Assembly: GCA_029861825.1 (NCBI GenBank)
Contig: JAOTYN010000011.1
Span: 1-22,085 of the forward strand
Source of the DNA: Cyclobacteriaceae bacterium
GTDB taxonomy: Bacteria; Bacteroidota; Bacteroidia; Cytophagales; Cyclobacteriaceae
Length of the DNA: 22,085 bases
Reading direction: 5' to 3'
Positions 1 to 7,839 of the stretch are shown here, one piece after another (the first letter of the stretch is position 1; each line of letters starts with the position of its first letter). The notes beneath the pieces were generated by a model that searched no databases, was not told the origin of the DNA, and saw only the letters and a program-made list of their open reading frames with translations. The translations under genes and the position numbers were made by a program.

Positions 1-1
1 T

Positions 2-172
2 ACCAAAACCGCCACCTCTAAAACTACAGCCAAATCAACGGCAACCAAAACCGGCACTACCAAGGCGAAGACCACGGCCTCTAAGACCACCGCCTCTAAG
101 ACAACGGCTAAAAAGACCAGTGCCAAAACAACTGCCAAATCCAGCTCTACCACTAAAAAGAGCTCAAAATAG
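2..172 (+). CDS. C-terminal end of a Lys/Thr/Ala/Ser-rich, histone H1-like tail (partial)
   Basis: An open frame enters from the left edge and stops at TAG 170-172. The 56 visible residues are almost only K, T, A and S, with units such as TASKTTASKTTAKK and TAKSSSTTKKSSK. At DNA level a 15-base unit (GCCTCTAAGACCACC and close variants) is repeated in tandem. Such basic, low-complexity tails occur on bacterial histone H1-like proteins and as C-terminal extensions of DNA-binding enzymes, including DNA topoisomerase I in Bacteroidota. Binding DNA non-specifically is an inference from composition. No folded domain is visible here, so the parent protein cannot be named. The low-complexity repeat is prone to length change by slippage. 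Confidence 0.7.
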   Translation, partial: TKTATSKTTAKSTATKTGTTKAKTTASKTTASKTTAKKTSAKTTAKSSSTTKKSSK

Positions 173-182
173 TTTGGAAAAA

Positions 183-214
183 TTTGAAAAATTATGATTC
201 ACACTCTATCTTTA
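183..214 (+). promoter_or_regulatory. Candidate Bacteroidota-type promoter of the trp operon
   Basis: TTTG at 183-186 is followed after exactly 20 bases by TATCTTTA at 207-214, which matches the Bacteroidota -7 consensus TAnnTTTG at five of six fixed positions. The spacing fits the known -33/-7 arrangement. Transcription would begin near 219-221, just ahead of the leader peptide ATG at 222, leaving almost no 5' untranslated sequence before it. No experiment supports this, and AT-rich DNA yields chance matches. Confidence 0.45.
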
Positions 215-221
215 AAATTCC

Positions 222-260
222 ATGACTAGGAAAATTCAAATAAATATATGGTGGCAATAG
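222..260 (+). CDS. trpL: trp operon leader peptide (MTRKIQINIWWQ)
   Basis: A 12-codon ORF (ATG 222-224, TAG 258-260) encodes MTRKIQINIWWQ, with two adjacent TGG codons at 249-254 directly before the last sense codon. It lies upstream of trpE and is followed 48 bases later by an intrinsic terminator. This is the layout of a ribosome-mediated attenuator: when charged tRNA-Trp is scarce the ribosome stalls on the Trp pair and lets an alternative RNA fold form. Two consecutive Trp codons in a 12-residue frame immediately before a trp operon are unlikely by chance. The peptide itself need have no function. No Shine-Dalgarno sequence is seen, which is normal in this phylum. Confidence 0.8.
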   Translation: MTRKIQINIWWQ

Positions 261-275
261 CGATCTCCGATCTCT

Positions 276-334
276 GAACAGCCCATCTATATTTAGAAAG
301 AAACCAAGAAACCCGCTGTTTGGCGGGTTTTTTT
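276..334 (+). terminator. trp attenuator: intrinsic terminator 309-334 with competing upstream arm
   Basis: AAACCCGC (309-316) and GCGGGTTT (323-330) form a perfect 8-bp stem with loop TGTTTG; the T run continues to 334, giving seven T's in a row. A competing arm lies upstream: AACAGC (277-282) is the exact complement of GCTGTT (315-320), and two flanking G-U pairs extend it (275-276 with 321-322). That pairing would consume part of the 5' terminator arm and act as antiterminator. A weak third pairing (ATGG 248-251 with CCAT 283-286) overlaps the Trp codons and could be the 1:2 hairpin. The terminator is clear by eye; the alternative folds are my hand pairing and were not computed. Confidence 0.75.
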
Positions 335-358
335 ATGGACCAAATTAAATATTGAACC

Positions 359-1786
359 TTGAAAAAGTACCATCTGAATACCACTTACGTAAGAAGATTA
401 GCGGATACCCAAACGCCGGTAAGTATATATTTAAAGTTGAGGGATAAATTCTCCAATTGCATGCTTCTGGAAAGCTCGGACTATCACGGTAGTGAAAACA
501 GCTTTTCCTATCTATGTTGTGAACCCATTGCTGGTTTTGAAGTGAGCAACGATAAAATTCATATGAGTTTTCCTGACGGTGACCAATCCGAATTACCCGC
601 CAGTAGAGACAATGTGATTGCCAATTTGGTACAGTTTGCCAGCTGTTTTGATATTGACTCCCAGGATTTCAAGTTTATCAGTAACGGGCTGTTTGGGTAC
701 CTGGCGTATGATGCCGTAAGGTACTTCGAAGATATCGATCTCGATCCAAACCAGCACGATCAATATCAGATCCCGGATATTCTTTACCGTGTATATCGCT
801 TTGTGATTGCTATCGATCATTTTAAGAATGAAATGCATTTATTTGAATTTCAACTGGATAATGCATCCCAGTCGAGATTGGATGAGGTTTTACTCCTGAT
901 CAACAATCGCAACTATGCAGATTACCCTTTTTATGCCCAGGATTCCGAGGTGTCGAACTTTACTGATGAGGAGTTTTTGGAAGCATTGGCCAAAGGAGTT
1001 GATCATTGCTTGCGGGGGGATGTTTTTCAGATTGTGTTGAGCAGAAGATTTCGAAAAGAATTTAAAGGAGATGAGTTCAATGTATACCGGGCGCTCAGGT
1101 CCATAAACCCTTCTCCCTATTTGTTCTATTTCGATTATGGCAATTTTAAGATCTTTGGCTCTTCGCCGGAAGCGCAAATCGTCATTAAGGACCGGGAAGC
1201 GGTTATACATCCTATTGCTGGAACCTTTGCCCGTACCGGAAATGATGCTGGGGATGCCGCACAGGCCGAGAAGCTGTTTGCAGACACCAAAGAGAACTCT
1301 GAGCATGTGATGTTAGTGGACCTTGCTCGCAATGATCTTAGCAGAAATAGCGATGAGGTTACAGTAGCCTCTTTTAAGGAGATCCAATATTTCTCTCATG
1401 TGATACACCTGGTTTCTAAAGTAAAGGGTACGTTGTCCCCCCAGGCATCACCGGTAACCGTAGTGGCGGATACGTTTCCGGCCGGAACTTTGTCTGGCGC
1501 CCCCAAGCACATGGCTATGACGCTAATCGATCGCTACGAAAACGTAAAAAGAGGGTACTACGGTGGTGCCATTGGCTTTATGGGATTCAATGGGGATTTC
1601 AATCATGCTATCATGATCCGATCTTTTTTAAGTAAGGATGGTGCCCTACACTACCAGGCAGGCGCCGGGGTAGTAGCAAAATCAGTGCCCTCCAGTGAGT
1701 TGCAGGAAGTAAAGAACAAATTGGCGGCCCTGCGACAGGCCATAGAATTTGCCAGTAATATTGGCAACAATCAAAGCATATCATGA
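359..1786 (+). CDS. trpE: Anthranilate synthase component I (TrpE)
   Basis: Catalyses chorismate + ammonia or glutamine-derived ammonia to anthranilate + pyruvate, the first committed step of tryptophan synthesis, in complex with TrpG. The 475-residue length is normal. The N-terminal LLESS (36-40) corresponds to the Trp feedback site motif of the family. The chorismate-binding domain carries PIAGT (285-289), VDLARND (320-326), FPAGTLSGAPK (373-383) and a terminal GAGVV motif. The start is TTG at 359: an in-frame TGA lies at 353-355, no ATG is available nearby, and MKKYHLNTTY matches usual TrpE N-termini. It is the first structural gene after the attenuator, and its last four bases overlap trpG (ATGA). 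Confidence 0.97.
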   Translation: MKKYHLNTTYVRRLADTQTPVSIYLKLRDKFSNCMLLESSDYHGSENSFSYLCCEPIAGFEVSNDKIHMSFPDGDQSELPASRDNVIANLVQFASCFDIDSQDFKFISNGLFGYLAYDAVRYFEDIDLDPNQHDQYQIPDILYRVYRFVIAIDHFKNEMHLFEFQLDNASQSRLDEVLLLINNRNYADYPFYAQDSEVSNFTDEEFLEALAKGVDHCLRGDVFQIVLSRRFRKEFKGDEFNVYRALRSINPSPYLFYFDYGNFKIFGSSPEAQIVIKDREAVIHPIAGTFARTGNDAGDAAQAEKLFADTKENSEHVMLVDLARNDLSRNSDEVTVASFKEIQYFSHVIHLVSKVKGTLSPQASPVTVVADTFPAGTLSGAPKHMAMTLIDRYENVKRGYYGGAIGFMGFNGDFNHAIMIRSFLSKDGALHYQAGAGVVAKSVPSSELQEVKNKLAALRQAIEFASNIGNNQSIS

Positions 1787-2355
1787 AGATCTTGGTGTTT
1801 GACAACTACGATTCTTTTACCTATAATTTGGTGCACATCCTGCGGGAACTGGGTTACGGGGAACGACTAGAGGTACACCGCAATGATCAAATAAATCTGC
1901 AGCAAATAGAGGCCTACCACAAGATCCTGTTGTCACCAGGCCCGGGAATTCCTTCGGAGGCCGGGATAATGCTGAAGCTTATCGAGTCATTTGGTCCTAC
2001 AAAAAGTATTTTAGGGATTTGTCTGGGACACCAGGGAATCGCTGAAGTTTATGGTGCTAAGCTCTATAATATGAATGAAGTTTTGCACGGTGTGGCCTCA
2101 CAAATCACCGTGGAAGATCCTCAAGAGGTCTTATTTAAAGGTATACCTCCTCAATTGGAGGTGGGTCGTTATCACAGTTGGGCGGTAGTAGCAGATTCTA
2201 TTAGCGCACAATTAAAAGTAACTGCCAGGGCCCAACAACCGGAAGTTATGGCGATCCGTCATACGCACTACGATGTGGCGGGATTACAGTTCCATCCGGA
2301 ATCTGTACTCACTCCTTTGGGCAAAGAGATAATTAAGAACTGGGTAGAAAACTAA
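1783..2355 (+). CDS. trpG: Anthranilate synthase glutamine amidotransferase (TrpG)
   Basis: Class I glutamine amidotransferase that supplies ammonia from glutamine to TrpE. The 190 residues are a stand-alone GATase domain, not fused to TrpD as in enterobacteria. The N-terminal FDNYDSFTYNL motif is typical of TrpG/PabA. The catalytic triad is visible: Cys80 in GICLGHQ, and His171 and Glu173 in QFHPES. The oxyanion motif SPGPGIP is at 51-57. It overlaps trpE by four bases and its stop shares one base with the trpD start (TAATG), suggesting translational coupling and equal subunit amounts. A dual role in p-aminobenzoate synthesis is possible, since some bacteria share one TrpG/PabA. Confidence 0.96.
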   Translation: MKILVFDNYDSFTYNLVHILRELGYGERLEVHRNDQINLQQIEAYHKILLSPGPGIPSEAGIMLKLIESFGPTKSILGICLGHQGIAEVYGAKLYNMNEVLHGVASQITVEDPQEVLFKGIPPQLEVGRYHSWAVVADSISAQLKVTARAQQPEVMAIRHTHYDVAGLQFHPESVLTPLGKEIIKNWVEN

Positions 2356-3344
2356 TGAAAGATATATTAAATCACCTAACCGCATATAATTCGCTGGACC
2401 GAACACTGGCCAAGGAAGTGCTGATAAATTTGGCCAAAGGAGCTTACAACAACAGTCAGGTGGCAGCCTTTCTTACGGTTTTTCTTATGCGTAGGGTTAC
2501 CGTGGAAGAGTTAGCGGGTTTTCGCGACGCTATGCTGGAGTTGTGTTTGCCTTTATCACTGGATGAATATCAAGTGATTGATCTATGCGGTACCGGAGGC
2601 GATGGCAAGGATTCCTTCAATATTTCCACCTTGGCATCCTTTGTAGTAGCAGGGGCCGGACAAAAAGTAGCCAAGCACGGCAATTACGGAGTTTCTTCCA
2701 TTTGTGGATCCTCAAATCTAATGTCGCATTTCGGCTATGAGTTTACCAATGACAAAGACCAGTTGATCAGAAGTCTCGAGGATGCCGGGATCTGTTTTTT
2801 ACACGCTCCATTATTCCATCCAGCTATGAAACATGTGGCACCTATACGCAAAGAGTTAGGCGTGAAAACATTTTTCAATATGTTAGGTCCCATGGTAAAC
2901 CCTGCTCAGCCACCGAATCAGCTGGTAGGGGTGTTTAACCTGGAACTGGCCCGCTTATACGCGTATCTGTATCAACAATCAGACAAGAATTATGCTATTC
3001 TGCACGCACTGGACGGCTATGATGAAGTGAGCCTGACGGGTGACTTTAAGCTTATTACCAATGACCGCGAAGAGGTACTGGGGCCTAAAAACCTGGGACT
3101 ACCTCAATACCAACCTGAGGCGCTTTCAGGGGGAAACTCCATTGAGGAGGCAGCCGAAATTTTTTGGAATGTGCTACAGGGAAAAGGCACTGCGGCACAG
3201 CACGATGTGGTGATAGCCAATGCCGGATTGGCGTTACACTGCGCCCAGCCCAATCGGACCCGAGATGAAGCATTGGATCACGCCCGAAACTCCTTGTTGG
3301 AGGGTAAGGCCCTGGAATGTTTTAAAAAATTAACGGGAATTTAA
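2355..3344 (+). CDS. trpD: Anthranilate phosphoribosyltransferase (TrpD)
   Basis: Transfers phosphoribose from PRPP to anthranilate, the second step of the tryptophan branch. The length of 329 residues is typical of the stand-alone enzyme. GTGGD (79-83) is the glycine-rich PRPP/pyrophosphate motif, followed by KDSFNIST, KHGN (107-110) and GSSNLM. HVAPIRKELGVKTFFNMLGPMVNPA-type sequence follows, matching the conserved region around the anthranilate site. KHGNY replaces the commoner KHGNR, a mild variation. The ATG overlaps the trpG stop by one base. Eleven bases separate it from trpC. Confidence 0.96.
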   Translation: MKDILNHLTAYNSLDRTLAKEVLINLAKGAYNNSQVAAFLTVFLMRRVTVEELAGFRDAMLELCLPLSLDEYQVIDLCGTGGDGKDSFNISTLASFVVAGAGQKVAKHGNYGVSSICGSSNLMSHFGYEFTNDKDQLIRSLEDAGICFLHAPLFHPAMKHVAPIRKELGVKTFFNMLGPMVNPAQPPNQLVGVFNLELARLYAYLYQQSDKNYAILHALDGYDEVSLTGDFKLITNDREEVLGPKNLGLPQYQPEALSGGNSIEEAAEIFWNVLQGKGTAAQHDVVIANAGLALHCAQPNRTRDEALDHARNSLLEGKALECFKKLTGI

Positions 3345-3355
3345 ACTAGTGAATA

Positions 3356-4165
3356 ATGCCTATTCTTGAAGAAATCTTAGATCATAAGTTAAAGGAGGTG
3401 GCGGACCGGCAGAGTTTGTTTCCCATCAAGCTTTTGGAAAGGAGTATCTATTTTGAAACTCCTACAGTGTCACTTAAAAAATATTTACTGCGACCTGACC
3501 GATGGGGAATTATTGCGGAAATAAAGCGCAAGTCTCCCAGCAGAGGGGTTATTAATGATCAGGTATCGGTGGAGCGCATTTCAATTGGTTATATGCAGGC
3601 AGGAGCTTCGGCACTTTCCGTTTTGACTGATGGCCCTTTTTTCGGCGGGAGCAATGAAGATCTTATTACGGCCCGCAACTACAATTTATGCCCCATATTG
3701 CGTAAGGATTTTATAATTGACGAGTATCAGGTTCTGGAGGCTAAGAGCATCGGTGCAGATGCCATTTTGTTGATCGCTGCGGCGCTTGAACCTCAAAAGG
3801 CCCACGATTTGGCAGTATTCGCACATTCACTGGGGTTGGAAGTTGTTTTGGAAGTGCATAATGGCCAGGAGCTTGATAGCCATATCAACCCGGAAGTGGA
3901 TGTGGTCGGCGTCAATAATAGAGACTTAAAAACATTTGATGTTAACGTGCAAACCAGCAAGCAATTAGCGGCTAAAATTCCCCCGGATTTTGTTAAGATC
4001 TCAGAGAGTGGAATTTTTGAGGTTGATACTGTCCTTGGCCTGAGAGAATTAGGGTATCAGGGATTCCTAATTGGCCAAAACTTCATGGAGCACAGTCGCC
4101 CGGAAAAGAAATGCCGGGAGTTTATCGCACAACTTCGCCAACAAACGAACAACGCAACACCTTAG
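3356..4165 (+). CDS. trpC: Indole-3-glycerol phosphate synthase (TrpC)
   Basis: Closes the indole ring: carboxyphenylamino-deoxyribulose phosphate to indole-3-glycerol phosphate + CO2 + water. It is a 269-residue (beta/alpha)8 barrel. Expected active-site segments are present in order: AEIKRKSPS with Glu55 and Lys57, LRKDF with Lys117, LEVVLEVHN with Glu166, GVNNRDL around 185-191, and ISESGI near 215-220. It is not fused to TrpF, unlike in E. coli. The start is ATG 3356, 11 bases after trpD. The next gene begins ten bases after its stop. Confidence 0.96.
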   Translation: MPILEEILDHKLKEVADRQSLFPIKLLERSIYFETPTVSLKKYLLRPDRWGIIAEIKRKSPSRGVINDQVSVERISIGYMQAGASALSVLTDGPFFGGSNEDLITARNYNLCPILRKDFIIDEYQVLEAKSIGADAILLIAAALEPQKAHDLAVFAHSLGLEVVLEVHNGQELDSHINPEVDVVGVNNRDLKTFDVNVQTSKQLAAKIPPDFVKISESGIFEVDTVLGLRELGYQGFLIGQNFMEHSRPEKKCREFIAQLRQQTNNATP

Positions 4166-4175
4166 CCCCGATGTT

Positions 4176-4799
4176 ATGAAATGGAAAGTGTGCGGAATGA
4201 AGTATCAAGATAACATCCGTGATGTTTTAGATCTGGAGCCAGATTATATGGGCTTCATCTGCTATGCGGGCTCCTCACGGTATGTAGGGGATAACTGGAA
4301 GGGCATCCCCCAGGACTTCCCGGAATCTACCAAAAAAGTAGGGGTGTTTGTCAATGAATCTATGGACCAACTGATGTCGAAATGGTTAAAGTTTCCTTTT
4401 GACCTCTGGCAACTGCACGGCAATGAGACCCCGGACTATTGTCGTGAACTTTCCGAAATGGGGAAAGTTGTTATCAAGGCTTTCCCTGTAGAAACAGCGG
4501 CCGATCTAAAGGGATGGGAAGCCTATAAACCTTGGGTGCAGTACTTTTTATTAGACACCAAAACCCCGGGTTACGGAGGTAGTGGCAGAGCCTTCGATTG
4601 GAAGATATTGAATGATTATGATAACGATATCCCTATGATATTAAGCGGTGGCATTTCCCTGGAAATGGTACCGCAACTCTCGCGGCTATCCAATTTGAAC
4701 CTGGCGTTTATTGACGTTAACAGCCGTTTTGAACGAGAGCCTGGTTTTAAGAATGTGGCGAAGCTGTCAGAGTTAAAGCGAAAATTAGATACAATATGA
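4176..4799 (+). CDS. trpF: Phosphoribosylanthranilate isomerase (TrpF)
   Basis: Performs the Amadori rearrangement of phosphoribosylanthranilate, the step between TrpD and TrpC. I chose ATG 4176, giving 207 residues. A longer open frame runs back to 4071 inside trpC, but those extra 35 residues resemble nothing in the family, while MKWKVCGMK is the normal TrpF N-terminus. Catalytic Cys6 (KVCGM) and Asp127 (LLDTKTPGYGGSG, 126 onward) are both present, together with QLHGNE and the phosphate-binding SGGI. The gene overlaps trpB by four bases (ATGA). Confidence 0.95.
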   Translation: MKWKVCGMKYQDNIRDVLDLEPDYMGFICYAGSSRYVGDNWKGIPQDFPESTKKVGVFVNESMDQLMSKWLKFPFDLWQLHGNETPDYCRELSEMGKVVIKAFPVETAADLKGWEAYKPWVQYFLLDTKTPGYGGSGRAFDWKILNDYDNDIPMILSGGISLEMVPQLSRLSNLNLAFIDVNSRFEREPGFKNVAKLSELKRKLDTI

Positions 4800-5980
4800 G
4801 TTTCCCTATCAACGAGTCCGGCTATTATGGCGATCAGTTTGGAGGGGCATATGTCCCTGAAATGTTACATCCCAACGTGGAAGAACTCCAGAAAAATTAT
4901 CTGCAAATCATTCAAGAGCCAGACTTCCAACGGCAATTCCAATACCTGCTGAAGGATTACGTGGGCCGGCCAACTCCACTTTTCTTGGCAGAGCGGTTGT
5001 CCTCGCAATTCGGCTGCAAGATATATTTGAAAAGAGAGGACCTCAATCATACCGGGGCTCACAAGATCAACAACACCGTAGGACAGATCCTTTTGGCCCG
5101 TAAGCTAGGCAAGAGTAATATCATCGCCGAAACTGGAGCCGGGCAACATGGAGTAGCCACTGCTACCGTTTGTGCCTTGATGGGTATGCAATGCATCGTA
5201 TACATGGGCGAAATCGATATCGAACGTCAACGGCCCAATGTGGAACGGATGAAGCTTCTGGGAGCGGAAGTCCGCACGGCTTACAGCGGCAGCAGGACCC
5301 TTAAGGATGCCACCAACGAGGCCATGAGGCATTGGATAAGCAATCCCGTTGATACTCATTATATAATCGGATCGGTAGTAGGACCACACCCATATCCCGA
5401 TATGGTGGCCCGATTTCAGTCCGTGATCAGCGAAGAGATCCAATACCAGTTACAGGAGCGTGAGGGACGGCAGCGCCCAGATTATGTGGTGGCCTGTGTT
5501 GGAGGCGGCAGTAATGCCGCTGGTGCTTTTTATCATTTCAATGAGCATCCGGAAGTACAGTTAGTGGCGGTGGAGGCTGCTGGAAAGGGAATAAACAGCG
5601 GACATTCTGCGGCAACTACCGTTTTGGGTCGTCCTGGGGTGCTGCATGGCAGCAAGACTATTTTGATGCAAACCGATGACGGGCAAGTGGTAGAACCTTA
5701 TTCAATATCAGCTGGCCTGGATTATCCGGGCATAGGGCCTTTGCATGCTTATCTTTATGACAGCGGACGGGCCCAGTTCCTTCATGCCACCGATGAAGAA
5801 ACCCTGAAGGCGGGGATATTACTGAGTAAGCTGGAAGGTATTATCCCGGCATTGGAAAGCGCGCATGCACTGGCCGCTTTAGAGAAACTGGAATTAATCC
5901 CCACTGACCTGGTTGTGATTAACCTTTCTGGCAGAGGCGACAAAGACCTGGAAACATATATCCGGGAAGGTAAATACTAA
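4796..5980 (+). CDS. trpB: Tryptophan synthase beta chain (TrpB)
   Basis: PLP enzyme that condenses indole with serine to give tryptophan, working with TrpA as an alpha2-beta2 complex with a channelled indole intermediate. The 394 residues match TrpB1, the TrpA-dependent type. REDLNHTGAHKINN contains the PLP lysine, Lys90. AGQHGVATA carries the conserved Glu/Gln-Gly-His region, GGGSNAAG is the phosphate-binding loop, and SAGLDYPGIGP and LSGRGDKD are family signatures. The start overlaps the trpF stop by four bases. Sixteen bases separate it from the preferred trpA start. Confidence 0.97.
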   Translation: MSFPINESGYYGDQFGGAYVPEMLHPNVEELQKNYLQIIQEPDFQRQFQYLLKDYVGRPTPLFLAERLSSQFGCKIYLKREDLNHTGAHKINNTVGQILLARKLGKSNIIAETGAGQHGVATATVCALMGMQCIVYMGEIDIERQRPNVERMKLLGAEVRTAYSGSRTLKDATNEAMRHWISNPVDTHYIIGSVVGPHPYPDMVARFQSVISEEIQYQLQEREGRQRPDYVVACVGGGSNAAGAFYHFNEHPEVQLVAVEAAGKGINSGHSAATTVLGRPGVLHGSKTILMQTDDGQVVEPYSISAGLDYPGIGPLHAYLYDSGRAQFLHATDEETLKAGILLSKLEGIIPALESAHALAALEKLELIPTDLVVINLSGRGDKDLETYIREGKY

Positions 5981-5996
5981 AAGTTTGGAAGAAATT

Positions 5997-6785
5997 ATGC
6001 CGACCCATAGGATCAGTAGACTTTTGAACCAAGTACCGCAAGGTATTCTATCGGTTTATTTTACTGCTGGATATCCCAACCTAGAGGATACCTTGCCCAT
6101 AGCCTGCTCATTAGCAGCCGCAGGGGTCGATCTGATTGAAATTGGAATACCCTACTCCGATCCTGTGGCCGACGGCCCTACCATTCAAGGCAGTAATCAC
6201 ATCGCCCTGCAAAATGGCATGAACCTTAAGTTGCTGCTGGACCAACTGGAGTCGCTACGTCTTAAAACGGATATTCCGGTAATACTCATGGGCTATCTCA
6301 ACCCTATTCTCCAGTATGGCGTAGAACAATTCTGCAAGGAGTGCCAAATCCGGGGTGTGGACGGGCTCATCATCCCGGACTTGCCCATGCAGGAATACCT
6401 GGATCACTATCAACAGGTCTTTCAAAGGTATCATTTGCACAATATTTTTCTGGTTACTCCTCAAACAACCCCGGAACGCATCCAATGGATTGACCGCCAT
6501 AGCCAAAGCTTTATTTATGCGGTGTCTGATGCAAGTATTACAGGTTCCACCAGAGACCTTAGTAGTGCACAAAAGACGTATTTTGAAAAGTTGAGGAACT
6601 TGGAGTTAAACCACCCATTTCTGATTGGCTTCGGTATTCACGACTACCAGACATTTTCTGAAGCCTGTCAATTTGCTCAGGGCGCGATAATTGGTAGCGC
6701 TTTTATCAAAATATTGTCGAAAGGTCACAAACTGACCGAAACGGTCAACAACTTTGTAAAATCCATAAAATCTTCGCAAACATGA
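5997..6785 (+). CDS. trpA: Tryptophan synthase alpha chain (TrpA)
   Basis: Cleaves indole-3-glycerol phosphate to indole and glyceraldehyde-3-phosphate and passes indole to TrpB. With ATG 5997 the protein has 262 residues and catalytic Glu48 (LIEIGIPYSDP) and Asp59 (VADGP), nearly the same numbering as the E. coli enzyme (Glu49, Asp60). An in-frame TTG at 5985 would add only MEEI; I prefer the ATG. Other signatures are YFTAGYP, GLIIPDLP, LVTPQTTPERI and IGFGI. The usual loop 6 sequence is somewhat altered (AVSDASITGS). The last four bases overlap aroF. Confidence 0.95.
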   Translation: MPTHRISRLLNQVPQGILSVYFTAGYPNLEDTLPIACSLAAAGVDLIEIGIPYSDPVADGPTIQGSNHIALQNGMNLKLLLDQLESLRLKTDIPVILMGYLNPILQYGVEQFCKECQIRGVDGLIIPDLPMQEYLDHYQQVFQRYHLHNIFLVTPQTTPERIQWIDRHSQSFIYAVSDASITGSTRDLSSAQKTYFEKLRNLELNHPFLIGFGIHDYQTFSEACQFAQGAIIGSAFIKILSKGHKLTETVNNFVKSIKSSQT

Positions 6786-7801
6786 TCATTCAACTACAAC
6801 CGGAAGTCTCCTCTCAGGAACTGCGGGATCTACAAGATTTTCTGAATCAGATATCGTACAAGACCAAACAAGTAACCACTCAAAAAGGGTCCTATTTAGT
6901 AGGGATCGGGAAAAGGGAGTTCGATATCCGCACGGTGGGATTTATGCCCGGTGTAAAGGACATCCATAAGGTCTCCGACAGCTACAAGCTGGTCTCCAGA
7001 AAGTGGAAAGTGGATCCCACAACCGTAGATCTGGGCGACGGAGTGACTATCAGCAAGGGCTCCCTCACTTTAATGGCGGGACCCTGTTCCATTGAGGACG
7101 AGGATCAAATCCGAAAAACCGTTGATCATTTGGTGGAATCCGGGATACAAATCATGAGGGGTGGGGTTTACAAGCCACGCAGTTCGCCCTACTCCTTCCG
7201 GGGGCTGGGGCTTGAAGGGCTTAAGCTGTGGCATAAAATTGCCCGGGAAGCGGGTATAAAGATTATATCTGAGGTAATGCGGGAGGCTCAAATCACCGAT
7301 ATGTACGACTATGTGGACATTTTCCAGGTAGGTGCCCGCAATACCCAAAACTTCACCCTCTTGGATGAATTGGGAAAAATTGATAAACCCGTACTGATAA
7401 AGAGAGGAATTTCCGGAACCATCGACGAACTGCTTTATTCTGCAGAGTATGTTTTTTCCGGAGGAAACGAAAAGCTTATCCTCTGTGAGAGAGGAATTCG
7501 AACCTATGAAACATCAAGCCGTAATACTTTCGATATTAATGCGATCCCCATACTTAAAGAAAAGACCCATCTGCCGGTTATAGCGGATCCCTCTCATGGT
7601 ATTGGCATACGGGATTACGTACCGGCCATAGCCTTGGCCAGTGTGATGGCCGGTGCCGATGGTGTTATCTATGAAACTCATGAGATCCCCCACAAGGCTT
7701 TTTCCGATGGTCAACAAACCGTAAATTTCAATCAATCGCATAAGCTGGCAAGTGGCTTGAGAGAGGTATATAAATTGCGCAAGGAATTACTGCTGAATTA
7801 G
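6782..7801 (+). CDS. aroF: 3-deoxy-7-phosphoheptulonate (DAHP) synthase, class I-beta
   Basis: Condenses PEP and erythrose-4-phosphate to DAHP, the entry step of the shikimate pathway that feeds chorismate to TrpE. It has 339 residues. The N-terminal ~75 form the ferredoxin-like extension found in one I-beta subgroup, which mediates aromatic feedback in Thermotoga. Conserved motifs are AGPCSIED (99-106), GGVYKPRSSPYSFRG, QVGARNTQNF, KRGISGTIDE, CERGIRTYET and ADPSHGIG. Likely metal ligands are Cys102, His272, Glu298 and Asp309, the same numbers I recall for the Thermotoga maritima enzyme. No chorismate mutase domain is fused. The ATGA overlap with trpA places it as the last gene of the tightly packed trp operon. 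Confidence 0.95.
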   Translation: MIIQLQPEVSSQELRDLQDFLNQISYKTKQVTTQKGSYLVGIGKREFDIRTVGFMPGVKDIHKVSDSYKLVSRKWKVDPTTVDLGDGVTISKGSLTLMAGPCSIEDEDQIRKTVDHLVESGIQIMRGGVYKPRSSPYSFRGLGLEGLKLWHKIAREAGIKIISEVMREAQITDMYDYVDIFQVGARNTQNFTLLDELGKIDKPVLIKRGISGTIDELLYSAEYVFSGGNEKLILCERGIRTYETSSRNTFDINAIPILKEKTHLPVIADPSHGIGIRDYVPAIALASVMAGADGVIYETHEIPHKAFSDGQQTVNFNQSHKLASGLREVYKLRKELLLN

Positions 7802-7839
7802 TATCTATTTAGCTAATTTAGTGGGCATTCTTAAAACAG

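Noticed and set aside
194..229. Short frame MIHTLSLKFHD in the trp leader
   Set aside because: It has no Trp codons, begins upstream of the proposed transcription start, and overlaps the far better leader candidate at 222-260.
890..1332. Long - strand frames opposite trpE and similar frames opposite other genes
   Set aside because: Their products show no family motifs, and they lie antisense to strongly conserved genes, so they are frame shadows.
4071..4175. N-terminal extension of trpF into trpC
   Set aside because: The 35 extra residues have no TrpF character and read an alternative frame of trpC; ATG 4176 gives the standard N-terminus.
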